Shown here: in pieces, positions 6,887 to 16,037 of the stretch
Layout: every line of letters begins with the position of its first letter
Numbering within the stretch: position 1 is the first letter of the stretch
Assembly: GCF_007829815.1 (NCBI RefSeq)
Contig: NZ_VIWT01000001.1
Coordinates: 2,937,501-3,001,500 of the forward strand
Reading direction: 5' to 3'
DNA: 64,000 nucleotides
DNA from: Kitasatospora viridis
GTDB taxonomy: Bacteria; Actinomycetota; Actinomycetes; Streptomycetales; Streptomycetaceae
Made by a program: the position numbers and the translations under genes
Notes under the pieces: generated by a model
The model's database searches: none
Told to the model about the DNA's origin: nothing
The model's input: only the letters and a program-made list of their open reading frames with translations

Positions 6887-9121
6887 TCAGCCGGCCACCT
6901 TGATCTCGGCCACCTGGCCGCGGTACTTGCCGCTGTCATCCTTGGGGAGGCTGGTCAGCCAGATCAAGAGGTAACGGGTGTGAACCGGGCCGGCGAGCTT
7001 GAACTGCGCGTCGGTGCTGGAGGCGGTGGCGATCGGCTGGCCGAAGTCGGTGAGCTGGGTCGGCAGGGCGTCCCCGGTCGCGGTGGGCACGCGCAGCTCC
7101 ACGCCGGTCGTCCCGCCGAGGAAGAGCACCTCGACCGAGTTGACCGACTTGACCGCGCCCAGGTCCACGATCAGGCCGGTGCCGTGCTTCATGGCCGTCA
7201 GGTCGTCGTCGTAGCTCTCGGTGGACCAGGCGGTGGTCGGGTCGCCGTCGTGGGTGAGCGGCAGGGTGTTCCCGTGCACGTTCTGGGTGGTGCCGGACGG
7301 GTTGAACGAGGTGACGTTGGTGATCGGCAGCGGGGTCGGCGCGAGCGGGCTGGCCGGGGCGCTGGAGCGGCCGCCCGCGCCGCTGCTGCTGAGCGCCTGG
7401 GTGCCGCTGGAGGTCGCGCCGAGCTTGCCGGCCAACTGCCAGGAGCCGTAGCCGATCGCGGCCAGCAGCACCACCGAGACGGTCCAGCGGAGCACCTTGG
7501 CGGCCCGTCGCGGGGCGCGCTGCGGCGGCCGGGCCGGCCCCGGGCGGTAGCCGGGGTTCGGCTGCGGCGGCCGGGGCCGGGGCGGCACCTGGGCCGGCGC
7601 GGCGGCGGGGATCCGGACGGTGGCCGGCGCCGCGGCCGGGGTGCGTCCGACCGTCTGCCCGGGAGCGGGGTAGCGGTGGGCGGAGGAGCCGGCGGCCGAG
7701 CCGCCGGCGGGCTGGCGGATCCGGGGCAGCGCCCCGATCGCCTTGGCCAGTGCGGCGGGCGAGGAGAGCCGCTCGGACCCGGTCTCGCAGAGGATCCGGG
7801 CGGCCAGCTCGGCGAGCTCCGGGTGGGCCTGCGCGCGCAGCTCGGTGGGCGGCGGCACGTCGTCCCCGGGCAGGCCGGTCAGCTTGTACCGGTCCTCGGG
7901 GTGCGGCCAGCGGTGGGTGAGCGCCGCGTAGAGCAGGTCGCCGATCGCCCGGGTGTCGGCCAGCTCGGCCGCCGCGCGGTCGGCCGGTGCCGGTCCCCCG
8001 CGCAGCGCCGCGTCCACCGCGACGCCGTTGATCCGGTACTGGCCGGTGTCGGTGCGCAGCACGGCGCGCGGGGTCAGCCGCAGGTGCGAGCGGCCGGCGC
8101 GGTGCGCGGCGGCGATCGCCTCGGTGACCTGACGCACCATCTGGTACGCCTCGTACGGCTCCAGCGGGCCGTCGGCCAGCAGGGTGGCCAGGTCGGTGGC
8201 GTCGGGCAGCCACTCCCGGACCACGTAGACCAGTTCGCCCTCCTGGACGGCGTCGAGCACCTGGACGAACCGGGGGTCGCCGAGCAGCGCGGCGGACCGG
8301 GCGGCGGCCACCACCTCGTCGGCGCGCCGGTTGCCGGCCGCGAGCAGGTGCACGCCGACCGCGCGGCGCAGCTTCTCGTCCACCGCGCGCCAGCTGCTGA
8401 AGGCCTCGGTCTGGGTGAAGCACTCGTCCAGCCGGTAGCGGCCGGCGATCCGGTCGCCGCTCTCCCGCGCCGGGACCGGGAGTTGACCGGGCAGCGGGTC
8501 GGGCTCGGCGGAGTCGCCGGGCTCGGTGGTGGCCGGATCCGTTCCCCCGGCGGGCTCGGCCGAGGCCGGCTTCTCGGGCTCCTCAGGTTGTTCGGGTGAG
8601 GTGGCGTCAGCGGGCTCCACCGGCTCGTCGGCCCGGGCGGAAGGCTCGGCCAGCGCGGCGGCGATCTCGGCGGTGGAGAGCGGCGCGGTGATCTCCCCGG
8701 TGGCCTCGGTCGTCGTCTCCCCCGCTGCCTTCGCGGGCGCCTTGCGCTTCGCGGTGGTCTTCGCGGGTGCCGTCGGCGTGGCGGACGGTTCGTCAGCCGG
8801 CGCTGCAGTGGTCTTGCCCGGGGCCTTGGCGGCCGTCCTGGCCGGCGCCTTGGCGGGCGCCTTGCCGGACGCCTTGGCGGGCGCCTTGCCGGACGCCTTG
8901 GCGGGCGCCTTGGCCGCGGGCTTCGGGTCCTTGCGCGGGCGGGCCCCGTTCAGTCCGGTCAGCGGCACGGTCAGCTCGGCCGTCGCCTCGGCGACCGCCA
9001 GCGGCACGGTCAGCTCGGAGGTGGCCTCCGCGGCCGGCAGCGCCGCGGTGACCTCGGCGGCCGGCTCGGCAGCTGATGCGTCGACGGCTGCCCTGGTGCG
9101 ATCCGTGGTGCGATCAGCCAC
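6887..9121 (-). CDS. Membrane pseudokinase with extracellular discoidin-like domain (MurJ partner)
   Basis: A 744-residue protein. Residues 1-220 form a low-complexity tail with Lys/Ala repeats (PAKASGKA units, about 68-105) and recurring ELTVPL/EITAPL motifs. Residues 228-465 have a protein-kinase fold with all catalytic landmarks lost: no glycine loop, no VAIK lysine (VGVHLL), HLRL in place of HRD, and no DFG. A single transmembrane helix (about 543-560) precedes an external galactose-binding-like domain (599-744). In mycobacteria a pseudokinase plus such a domain is fused to MurJ (MviN); here it is a separate gene 214 bp after murJ. The GTG start at 9121 has GGGGAGG 9 nt upstream. It probably scaffolds or regulates MurJ through phospho-dependent FHA contacts (inference). 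Confidence 0.85.
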   Translation of the reverse strand: MADRTTDRTRAAVDASAAEPAAEVTAALPAAEATSELTVPLAVAEATAELTVPLTGLNGARPRKDPKPAAKAPAKASGKAPAKASGKAPAKAPARTAAKAPGKTTAAPADEPSATPTAPAKTTAKRKAPAKAAGETTTEATGEITAPLSTAEIAAALAEPSARADEPVEPADATSPEQPEEPEKPASAEPAGGTDPATTEPGDSAEPDPLPGQLPVPARESGDRIAGRYRLDECFTQTEAFSSWRAVDEKLRRAVGVHLLAAGNRRADEVVAAARSAALLGDPRFVQVLDAVQEGELVYVVREWLPDATDLATLLADGPLEPYEAYQMVRQVTEAIAAAHRAGRSHLRLTPRAVLRTDTGQYRINGVAVDAALRGGPAPADRAAAELADTRAIGDLLYAALTHRWPHPEDRYKLTGLPGDDVPPPTELRAQAHPELAELAARILCETGSERLSSPAALAKAIGALPRIRQPAGGSAAGSSAHRYPAPGQTVGRTPAAAPATVRIPAAAPAQVPPRPRPPQPNPGYRPGPARPPQRAPRRAAKVLRWTVSVVLLAAIGYGSWQLAGKLGATSSGTQALSSSGAGGRSSAPASPLAPTPLPITNVTSFNPSGTTQNVHGNTLPLTHDGDPTTAWSTESYDDDLTAMKHGTGLIVDLGAVKSVNSVEVLFLGGTTGVELRVPTATGDALPTQLTDFGQPIATASSTDAQFKLAGPVHTRYLLIWLTSLPKDDSGKYRGQVAEIKVAG

Positions 9122-9335
9122 CGTCGTCTGCCTCCCCAAATAGCGCCCGGTACGGCGCCCTCACCGTGCGCCTCCCGGAAGGAGGACAGGCGAGGACCCG
9201 GGGCCGCGGTGACCGCGGTCCCAGTCGTTCGAAGACAATTGTGCCCACTCTTCCCACCGGAGTACGACCGCTGATGCGGCCATCCGGTTCCACCGCTGCC
9301 CGAACTGCTCGGTCAGTGGACAAACTGAGGAGGGG

Positions 9336-11735
9336 TCAGCGGCCCAGTCGGCTGCGGACCATGCCGACGACCGAGTTGAGTTCCTCGATCCGCATCCGCC
9401 TGGCGAGCTGCGCGAAGACCGCCAACTGCGCGGCCCCGGCGAGCGCGACGGTCAGCACGCTACCCAGCCAGCCTGAGAGCAGGCTGGACAGTCCCAGGGA
9501 GATCAGGAAGCCGACCAGGGCGGCCGGCAGACAGGCGATCACCAGCCGGACGTAGGTCTTGGTGATCCGGCCGGTGTCCAGCCCGCCGACCTTCCGCTTG
9601 AGCTTGGGCACCGCCACCGCCACGCCCACCGCGTAGGCCGTGCCGTAGCCGAGCGCCATCCCGGTGACCGCCCACTGGGCCGGCAGCACCAGGTAGCAGA
9701 GCACCGCCGTGCCGGCCTGGGTGACGGCCACCCAGACGGTGTTGGAGAACGGGGTGCGGGTGTCCTCGTACGCGTAGAAGCCGCGCAGCAGCACGTACTG
9801 CACCGAGTACGGGATCAGGCCGAGGGCGAAGGCGGAGAGCATGTAGCCGACCGCCGTGGTGGCGTGCGCCACCGCACCGCCGTTGCCCAGGCCGTAGATC
9901 GCGCCGCCGATCTGCGGGCCGAGCGCGAGGAAGAGGAAGGCGGCCGGGACGATCGCCACCGCCGAGGTGCGCAGCCCGTAGGAGAGGTCGTCGCGGACCG
10001 CGCCGGAGTCGCCGTCGGCGGCCGAGCGGGAGAGCCGGGGCAGCACCGCGCTCATCACCGAGACGGTGATCACCGCCATCGGCAACTGCCAGATCAGCAG
10101 CGCGTTGGAGTAGGCGGCCAGGCCCACGCCGAGGTAGCCGTGGTCGGCCGCGTCGCTGCCGGCCGCGGTGGCCAGCTGGGTGACCACCAGGTAGCCGGCC
10201 TGGTTGGCGAGCACGAAGAGGAAGGTCCACTTGGCCAGCCGGGCCGCCTTGCCGAGGCCGTGCCCGCGCCAGTCGAACCGCGGCCGGTACCGGAAGCCGG
10301 CCGCCCGCAGGTACGGGACCATCGACAGCGCCTGCACCACCAGCCCGAGCAGGGTGCCCAGGCCGAGCAGCCGCAGGCCCTCGGGGGAGACCGTCTGCGG
10401 CGCGACCCGGCTGTGCTGGAAGGTGCCGAACACCCAGATGTACATCGCGAAGGTGAAGATCACCACCACGTTGTTGAGCACCGGGGTCCACATCATCGCG
10501 CCGAACCGGCCGCGGGCGTTGAGGATCTGACCCATCACCACGTGCACGCCCATGAAGAAGATCGTGGGCAGGCAGTAGCGGGCCAGCGCGACCGTGGCGT
10601 CGGCGTCCGCCTGATCGGACATCAGCGAGTGCGAGATCAGCTGGACCAGCAGCGGGGCGGCCAGCACGGCGACGAAGACCACGCCGGCCAGGCCGGCCAT
10701 CACCAGGGTGAGCAGGCGGTTGGCGTAGGCGGTGCCGCCGTCCTCGTCCTGCTTCATGCTGCGCACCAGCTGCGGCACGAAGACCGCGTTGAGCGCGCCG
10801 CCGCCGATCAGGATGTAGAGCAGGGTGGGCAGGGTGTTGGCGGCCGAGTAGGAGTCGCCCATGGTGCCGACGCCGATCGCGGCGGCGATCACCATGGTGC
10901 GCAGGAAGCCGGTGGCGCGGGAGACCAGGGTGCCGGCGGCCATGATCGCGCTGGAGTTGACCAGCGAGCCGACCCGGCCGGCGGGGGCGGGGGCCGGGTC
11001 GTCCGGCAGTTCCGCCTCGGGGTCGCCGGGCTCGCCGGGCTCGCCCGGTGCCGCGGGCTCGTGGGGCGGGTGGAATGCGTGGGGCTGGTGGGTCTCGTGG
11101 GCCTCGTCGGGGAGTTCGGGCGCGGCCGGGCCGCCGGTGTGCGGGTCGGTCTCGGCCGGGGTGAGCGGCGGGTCGAACTCGATCACCGGGACGAAGGGCT
11201 TGCCGGACTCGACGGCCACCGCGCCCGCCGCCGGGCCGAGCAGTGCGTCCACGCCGACGAACTCGGCGTGCTCGCGCTCCAGGCCTGCCCCGTCCGCCGC
11301 TGCGTCCGGTTCGGCGGTCCCGGCGGGCTCCGCAGCCGAGGCCCCAGCCTCGGCACCGTCCTCGTCCTCGTCCTCGTCCTCGTCGGGCTGTTCGGACGCC
11401 AGGGCGGCGGCCCGGGCCCTGGCGGCGGCGGTCAGCCGGGCCCAGCGCGAGGCGGGCACCACCGGTTCGGCGAGCGGCTCCGCGCCCTCGTTCTGCTGGC
11501 CGGGCAGCGCCTGCGGTTCTGCCGCCGGTTCCGCCGCGCCCGCCGGCTCCCCCGCGGCGTCCGGCTCGGCGGTGTCGTCCGCGGGGCCGGCCGGGGGTTC
11601 CGGAGCGGGGTAGGGCCCCGGCCCGGCCTCGGTGGCGTACGGGTCGTCGGCGGCGAACGGATCCCGTGCGTAGGTGTCGTCCAGGTACCAGTCCGGCTCC
11701 TCAGCCAGCCGATCCTTGCCGCCGCGCTCGCTCAT
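9336..11735 (-). CDS. murJ: Lipid II flippase MurJ with long disordered N-terminus
   Basis: MOP-superfamily flippase that moves the peptidoglycan precursor lipid II across the membrane. The protein has 799 aa: the first 250 or so are acidic, Pro/Ala-rich and disordered, and the rest is the polytopic MurJ core starting at SSAIMAAGTLVSRATGFLRT. Many hydrophobic segments follow, in line with 14 helices. Unlike the mycobacterial MviN it has no C-terminal pseudokinase; that domain is the next gene. The start ATG has only GAGGTGG one base away, so the initiation signal is unusual. It lies between a DUF6049 gene and the pseudokinase gene, all on one strand. Confidence 0.93.
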   Translation of the reverse strand: MSERGGKDRLAEEPDWYLDDTYARDPFAADDPYATEAGPGPYPAPEPPAGPADDTAEPDAAGEPAGAAEPAAEPQALPGQQNEGAEPLAEPVVPASRWARLTAAARARAAALASEQPDEDEDEDEDGAEAGASAAEPAGTAEPDAAADGAGLEREHAEFVGVDALLGPAAGAVAVESGKPFVPVIEFDPPLTPAETDPHTGGPAAPELPDEAHETHQPHAFHPPHEPAAPGEPGEPGDPEAELPDDPAPAPAGRVGSLVNSSAIMAAGTLVSRATGFLRTMVIAAAIGVGTMGDSYSAANTLPTLLYILIGGGALNAVFVPQLVRSMKQDEDGGTAYANRLLTLVMAGLAGVVFVAVLAAPLLVQLISHSLMSDQADADATVALARYCLPTIFFMGVHVVMGQILNARGRFGAMMWTPVLNNVVVIFTFAMYIWVFGTFQHSRVAPQTVSPEGLRLLGLGTLLGLVVQALSMVPYLRAAGFRYRPRFDWRGHGLGKAARLAKWTFLFVLANQAGYLVVTQLATAAGSDAADHGYLGVGLAAYSNALLIWQLPMAVITVSVMSAVLPRLSRSAADGDSGAVRDDLSYGLRTSAVAIVPAAFLFLALGPQIGGAIYGLGNGGAVAHATTAVGYMLSAFALGLIPYSVQYVLLRGFYAYEDTRTPFSNTVWVAVTQAGTAVLCYLVLPAQWAVTGMALGYGTAYAVGVAVAVPKLKRKVGGLDTGRITKTYVRLVIACLPAALVGFLISLGLSSLLSGWLGSVLTVALAGAAQLAVFAQLARRMRIEELNSVVGMVRSRLGR

Positions 11736-11842
11736 GCCACCTCATCGCTGTCCGGGTCCGGCCGCTCAGGCACCTACTGTCTCATCACCGCGGACCCGAA
11801 CCCGGCTTTCGACGCGACCACCGGACGGGCGTCGGACGGCGC

Positions 11843-14365
11843 CTAGGGGTGAGCCGCGGCCTGCCGCTGGGGGTGCCCCTGGCCGGAGGGCGGTGAGGGG
11901 TCGTCGGGCCGGCCGTACCAGTCGCCCTCCGCCTCCTCGTCCTGCTCCTGGTCGGCCTCGGCGCCCTCCGGGCCCTCGGGGTCGGTCAGCGGGGCGTCCG
12001 GGTCCTCCGGCGGCTCGTCGCCGCGCTTGCGCCGCTGCAGGAAGATCCGCAGGCCGGCGGCGAGCACCAGCAGCGCACCCGCGCCGACCACCCACCAGAC
12101 GCCGCTGGGCACCGAGGTGACCTGCACCGTGAACTGCTGCTGCGCGCTGTACGGCTGGGCGCCGTCCGGCCCGACCGTGAAGAGCTGGGCGGTCACCACC
12201 ACCGCGCCGTTGCCCAGGGCCTGCGCCTGGAACCTGGCCGAGGTGCTCTGCGCCGGGTCCAGCGTGATCGACTGACGGTTGGTCACCTTCAGCCGGTTCG
12301 GCTGGGCCGAGGTGAGCCGCAGTTCGAGGTTGGTCACCGGCTGCTGCAGGCCGTTGCGGACGCTGACCTGGAGCACCCCGGAGTCACCCGCGAGGGTGAT
12401 CGTCTTGCTCTTCTTCGGGATCAGCACCGCGTCGACCAACTGGTCGAGGTAGCCCTGCACGTTGGCCCGGTAGGCCACACCGGCCGGCACCGTGCCGCGC
12501 CACTGGGTGGAGAGCGAGCGCTCCAGGGCGGAGGAGAACGGGCCGATGACCCGCAGCGGCTTGGTGACGATCCGCAGCAGCTTGTCCTCGTTCTGCTGCA
12601 CCTGGTTCAGCTGGTCGAAGACGCCGGCCGGCAGCTCGCTGCCCCGCAGGTCGCCGGGGTAGGCGTCCGGCCCGGCCACCGTGGTGCCCGCCCTGGGGTC
12701 GGCCGGGGCGTTCGCCACGGTGTCGAACGGGACCTGGTTCAGCCAGCCGCCGTTCTGCGCCGCGGCCAGCGAGGCCTTGATCACCTTGGCGGTGTCGGCG
12801 GTCAGGTCGCGCGGCGGCATCACCAGCAGGGTGCGCTGGTTGGAGGGGGCCTGCTGGACCATGCCCAGCGTCTCGCCGAGGAAGCGCTGCTCGGCCTGGG
12901 TCTGGCGGTCCGGGCTCTTCAGGTCGTCCTGGAAGAGGCTGGCGATGGTCGGGTCGGCGACCAGCGCGGTCTGGCCGTTCCCGAGCGGGCGGGCGGCGTC
13001 GGGGGTGTAGGGGAGGCTCTTCGCGTCGGGCACGCTGGCGCCGTTCAGCAGCACCTTGGTGGCGCCCAGCCGCTGGGTCACCTGGATGGTGGCCGGGTCG
13101 GCGTAGCCCTGGTAGGGCCAGGCGACGTCGTTGTGCACGTCCACCGAGAGCCGGCCCTCGGCAGTCACCCCGCCGGCCGTCTTGGCGGTGTTCAGCAGCG
13201 AGTCCAGGTTTGCCAACTGGCCGCCGTTGTGGGCGATCGAGGCCAGGTCGGGGTCGCCGTAGGGCAGCGCCAGCACGGTGTTCTGCGGCTGGGCGACGGC
13301 CTGGCGCAGCTGGTTCAGCCACTCGGTGGCCACCGCGGTGCCGGTGCCGGCCACGGTGTTGCCGTCCTGGGCCGGATCGCCGTTGTGGTGGCCGGGCGCC
13401 AGCACCCGGTACGGCTTGGTCATCGCCAGTGCCGCGTCCAGCAGGTCGGGGTCGACCACCCAGGTCAGGCCGGGCATCTCCTTGCCGAGCTTGACCAGCT
13501 GGCCGAGCCGGCCGTTCGGGCCCAGCTCGGTGACCAGGCTGTCGTCGCGCAGCACCGGCTCGTCGTTGTCCTGGCCGGTCTGCGGGACCAGCTCGGGGGC
13601 GTGGGTGAGCGGCCAGAGGGTGGCGGTCTGCACCTTCTGGGTGTCCCCGGGCGTCGGGAAGTAGGGCAGCACGGTGCGGGAGATGCCGACGGTGTGCGGG
13701 CTGTCGTCGTCGGCGGTGCCGGCCTCGACGTCCACCGCCAGCTCGTAGACGCCGTTGCCGCCCTGCAGCTTGAGGTCGCCCAGCTGGACGGCGGGCAGGT
13801 CGAACGGCGTGCTGGCGCCGGGGGCCAGGTCGGGCAGCTGCTTGACCGGCGCGCCGAGCTGCGAGCCGTCCTGGCTGCTCGGGTCGCCGCGGCCGAGCAT
13901 CGAGCCGATGTCGCCGCGGAAGCTCAGGGCCTTGGCGCCGCGGCCGACCGCCAGGCCGACCGACGGGGCCTTCAGCGCGCTGGAGCCGGTGTTGGTCAGC
14001 GTGCCGGAGACCTGCACGGTGCCGTTGGCCGCGGCCGAGTTCTGCACCACCGAGGTGATCGTCACACCGGCGGGGTAGTCGGAGGAGGCGGCGGGCGCCG
14101 GGGTGGCGCCGGGCACGGTGGCCACCCCGGCCAGCGCCAGCAGCCCGGTGAGCAGGGCGGTGGCCCGGCGGCCGCGCCGGACCGGCCTGCGGTCGTGCCC
14201 GGCGTCGCGCGGACCCTCGGTGTGCCGTGCTGGCTCGCCCACGCGCTTCGCCCTCGCCGTTCTGGAATCGCCGTCGTCTTCGCTGCTCCCGCCGCGGTAC
14301 CGTGCCGGACCGCGGCCCACCCGGAACGACGCGTCGCGCCGCCGTGCGGGTTCCGTCATCGGCAT
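11843..14365 (-). CDS. DUF6049 family secreted, membrane-anchored protein
   Basis: An 840-residue protein with an export signal (RRGRRATALLTGLLALAGV, ending near PAPAAS), a large extracellular part with beta-rich segments, and a C-terminal transmembrane helix (VWWVVGAGALLVLAAGL) followed by a basic stop-transfer and an acidic cytoplasmic tail. It corresponds to the conserved actinobacterial gene between pcnA and murJ (Rv3909 in M. tuberculosis). The function is unknown; the fixed neighbourhood suggests a cell-envelope role (inference). A second ATG two codons downstream is an alternative start. Divergent from pcnA. Confidence 0.85.
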   Translation of the reverse strand: MPMTEPARRRDASFRVGRGPARYRGGSSEDDGDSRTARAKRVGEPARHTEGPRDAGHDRRPVRRGRRATALLTGLLALAGVATVPGATPAPAASSDYPAGVTITSVVQNSAAANGTVQVSGTLTNTGSSALKAPSVGLAVGRGAKALSFRGDIGSMLGRGDPSSQDGSQLGAPVKQLPDLAPGASTPFDLPAVQLGDLKLQGGNGVYELAVDVEAGTADDDSPHTVGISRTVLPYFPTPGDTQKVQTATLWPLTHAPELVPQTGQDNDEPVLRDDSLVTELGPNGRLGQLVKLGKEMPGLTWVVDPDLLDAALAMTKPYRVLAPGHHNGDPAQDGNTVAGTGTAVATEWLNQLRQAVAQPQNTVLALPYGDPDLASIAHNGGQLANLDSLLNTAKTAGGVTAEGRLSVDVHNDVAWPYQGYADPATIQVTQRLGATKVLLNGASVPDAKSLPYTPDAARPLGNGQTALVADPTIASLFQDDLKSPDRQTQAEQRFLGETLGMVQQAPSNQRTLLVMPPRDLTADTAKVIKASLAAAQNGGWLNQVPFDTVANAPADPRAGTTVAGPDAYPGDLRGSELPAGVFDQLNQVQQNEDKLLRIVTKPLRVIGPFSSALERSLSTQWRGTVPAGVAYRANVQGYLDQLVDAVLIPKKSKTITLAGDSGVLQVSVRNGLQQPVTNLELRLTSAQPNRLKVTNRQSITLDPAQSTSARFQAQALGNGAVVVTAQLFTVGPDGAQPYSAQQQFTVQVTSVPSGVWWVVGAGALLVLAAGLRIFLQRRKRGDEPPEDPDAPLTDPEGPEGAEADQEQDEEAEGDWYGRPDDPSPPSGQGHPQRQAAAHP

Positions 14366-14475
14366 GGTAACGACGCTTCCCGGCCCGCAGTGTTGCGGGC
14401 TCGGCGAAAGCGGGGCGCGCGCGGCCCGGAAAAGCCGTGCGGACCGGCGGGCGCGGCCACGTACCCTTGTGTGCC

Positions 14476-15969
14476 GTGTCCAACGCCAATGAGCCCAGCC
14501 CCGACCGTACCGCTCCGTCCGCCGTCCCGGCCGCCCTGCCAGGCCTGAGCGAGGCCCAGACGCTGGGCCTGCAGGAGCTGCTCCGGGTCTCCCCGGTGGC
14601 GGACGAGATCGCCCGCCGCTTCCAGGAGGCCGGCTTCCGGCTGGCCCTGGTCGGCGGCTCGGTGCGGGACGCGCTGCTCGGCCGGCTCGGCAACGACCTG
14701 GACTTCACCACCGACGCCCGCCCCAAGCAGGTGCTCAAGCTGGTCAAGGGCTGGGCGGACGCGGTCTGGGACGTCGGCATCGCCTTCGGCACGGTCGGTG
14801 CGCGCAAGGACACCGCGGACGGCAGCTTCCTGATCGAGATCACCACCTACCGCTCCGAGGCGTACGACCGCACCTCCCGCAAGCCCGAGGTGACCTACGG
14901 CGACACCATCGAGCAGGACCTGGTCCGCCGCGACTTCACGGTGAACGCGATGGCCGTGGACCTGCCCGGGCGCGGCTTCATCGACCCGCACCACGGCCTG
15001 GACGACCTGGAGGCCCGGGTGCTGCGCACCCCGGCCACGCCGGAGGAGTCGTTCTCCGACGACCCGCTGCGGATGATGCGGGCCGCCCGGTTCGCCGCCC
15101 AGCTGGACTTCGAGCCGGCGCCCGAGGTGGTCGCCGCGATGACCGCGATGGCCGACCGGCTCGCCATCGTCTCGGCCGAGCGGATCCAGGCCGAGCTGAA
15201 CAAGCTGCTGCTGGCCGCGCACCCGGTGAAGGGCCTGCGGCTGCTGGTGGACACCGGGCTGGCCGGCTTCGTGCTGCCCGAGCTGCCCGCGCTGCGGCTG
15301 GAGAAGGACGAGCACCACCGGCACAAGGACGTCTACGAGCACTCGCTGACCGTGCTGGAGCAGGCGATCGCGCTGGAGCAGGACGGCCCGGACCTGACCC
15401 TGCGGCTGGCGGCGCTGCTGCACGACATCGGCAAGCCGCGCACCCGGCGGTTCGAGTCGGACGGCCGGGTCTCCTTCCACCACCACGAGATGGTCGGCGC
15501 GAAGATGACCCGCAAGCGGATGCGGGACCTGAAGTACTCCAAGGACCTGATCGACGACGTCTCCCGGCTGGTCGAGCTGCACCTGCGGTTCCACGGCTAC
15601 GGCGGCGGCGAGTGGACCGACTCCGCGGTGCGCCGCTACGTGACCGACGCCGGCCCGCTGCTGGAGCGGCTGCACAAGCTGACCCGGTCCGACTGCACCA
15701 CCCGGAACAAGAAGAAGGCCGCGACCCTGGCCCGCACCTACGACGGGCTGGAGGAGCGGATCGTCCAGCTGCGCGCCCAGGAGGAGCTGGACTCGATCCG
15801 CCCGGCGCTGGACGGCAACCAGATCATGGCGCTGCTGGAGCTGCCGCCCGGCCCGCTGGTCGGCCGGGCCTACAAGCACCTGCTGGAGCTGCGGCTGGAG
15901 CGCGGTCCGATGACCGAGGACGAGGCGCAGGCCGAGCTGAAGGCCTGGTGGGCCGAGCAGCAGGCCTGA
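14476..15969 (+). CDS. pcnA: CCA tRNA nucleotidyltransferase / poly(A) polymerase family
   Basis: Class II nucleotidyltransferase of 497 aa that adds or repairs the 3' CCA of tRNAs. The catalytic head has GGSVRDALLG (60-69) and the metal-binding DLDF (74-77). An HD phosphohydrolase domain follows (ALLHDIGKP). The GTG at 14476 has no ribosome binding site; a TACCCT -10-like element 8 nt upstream suggests a leaderless transcript. It is convergent with the LppU-family gene, with a strong terminator between. Confidence 0.92.
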   Translation: MSNANEPSPDRTAPSAVPAALPGLSEAQTLGLQELLRVSPVADEIARRFQEAGFRLALVGGSVRDALLGRLGNDLDFTTDARPKQVLKLVKGWADAVWDVGIAFGTVGARKDTADGSFLIEITTYRSEAYDRTSRKPEVTYGDTIEQDLVRRDFTVNAMAVDLPGRGFIDPHHGLDDLEARVLRTPATPEESFSDDPLRMMRAARFAAQLDFEPAPEVVAAMTAMADRLAIVSAERIQAELNKLLLAAHPVKGLRLLVDTGLAGFVLPELPALRLEKDEHHRHKDVYEHSLTVLEQAIALEQDGPDLTLRLAALLHDIGKPRTRRFESDGRVSFHHHEMVGAKMTRKRMRDLKYSKDLIDDVSRLVELHLRFHGYGGGEWTDSAVRRYVTDAGPLLERLHKLTRSDCTTRNKKKAATLARTYDGLEERIVQLRAQEELDSIRPALDGNQIMALLELPPGPLVGRAYKHLLELRLERGPMTEDEAQAELKAWWAEQQA

Positions 15970-15981
15970 CCCGGGAACGGG

Positions 15982-16016
15982 CTCGGGGCCCGGCGCGGTC
16001 CGCGCCGGGCCCCGAG
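15982..16016. terminator. Bidirectional terminator after pcnA
   Basis: A 16-17 bp nearly uninterrupted GC stem (15982-15998 with 16000-16016) between the convergent pcnA and LppU-family genes. Confidence 0.85.
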
Positions 16017-16037
16017 GGACCGTCAACCGAGGGGGCG

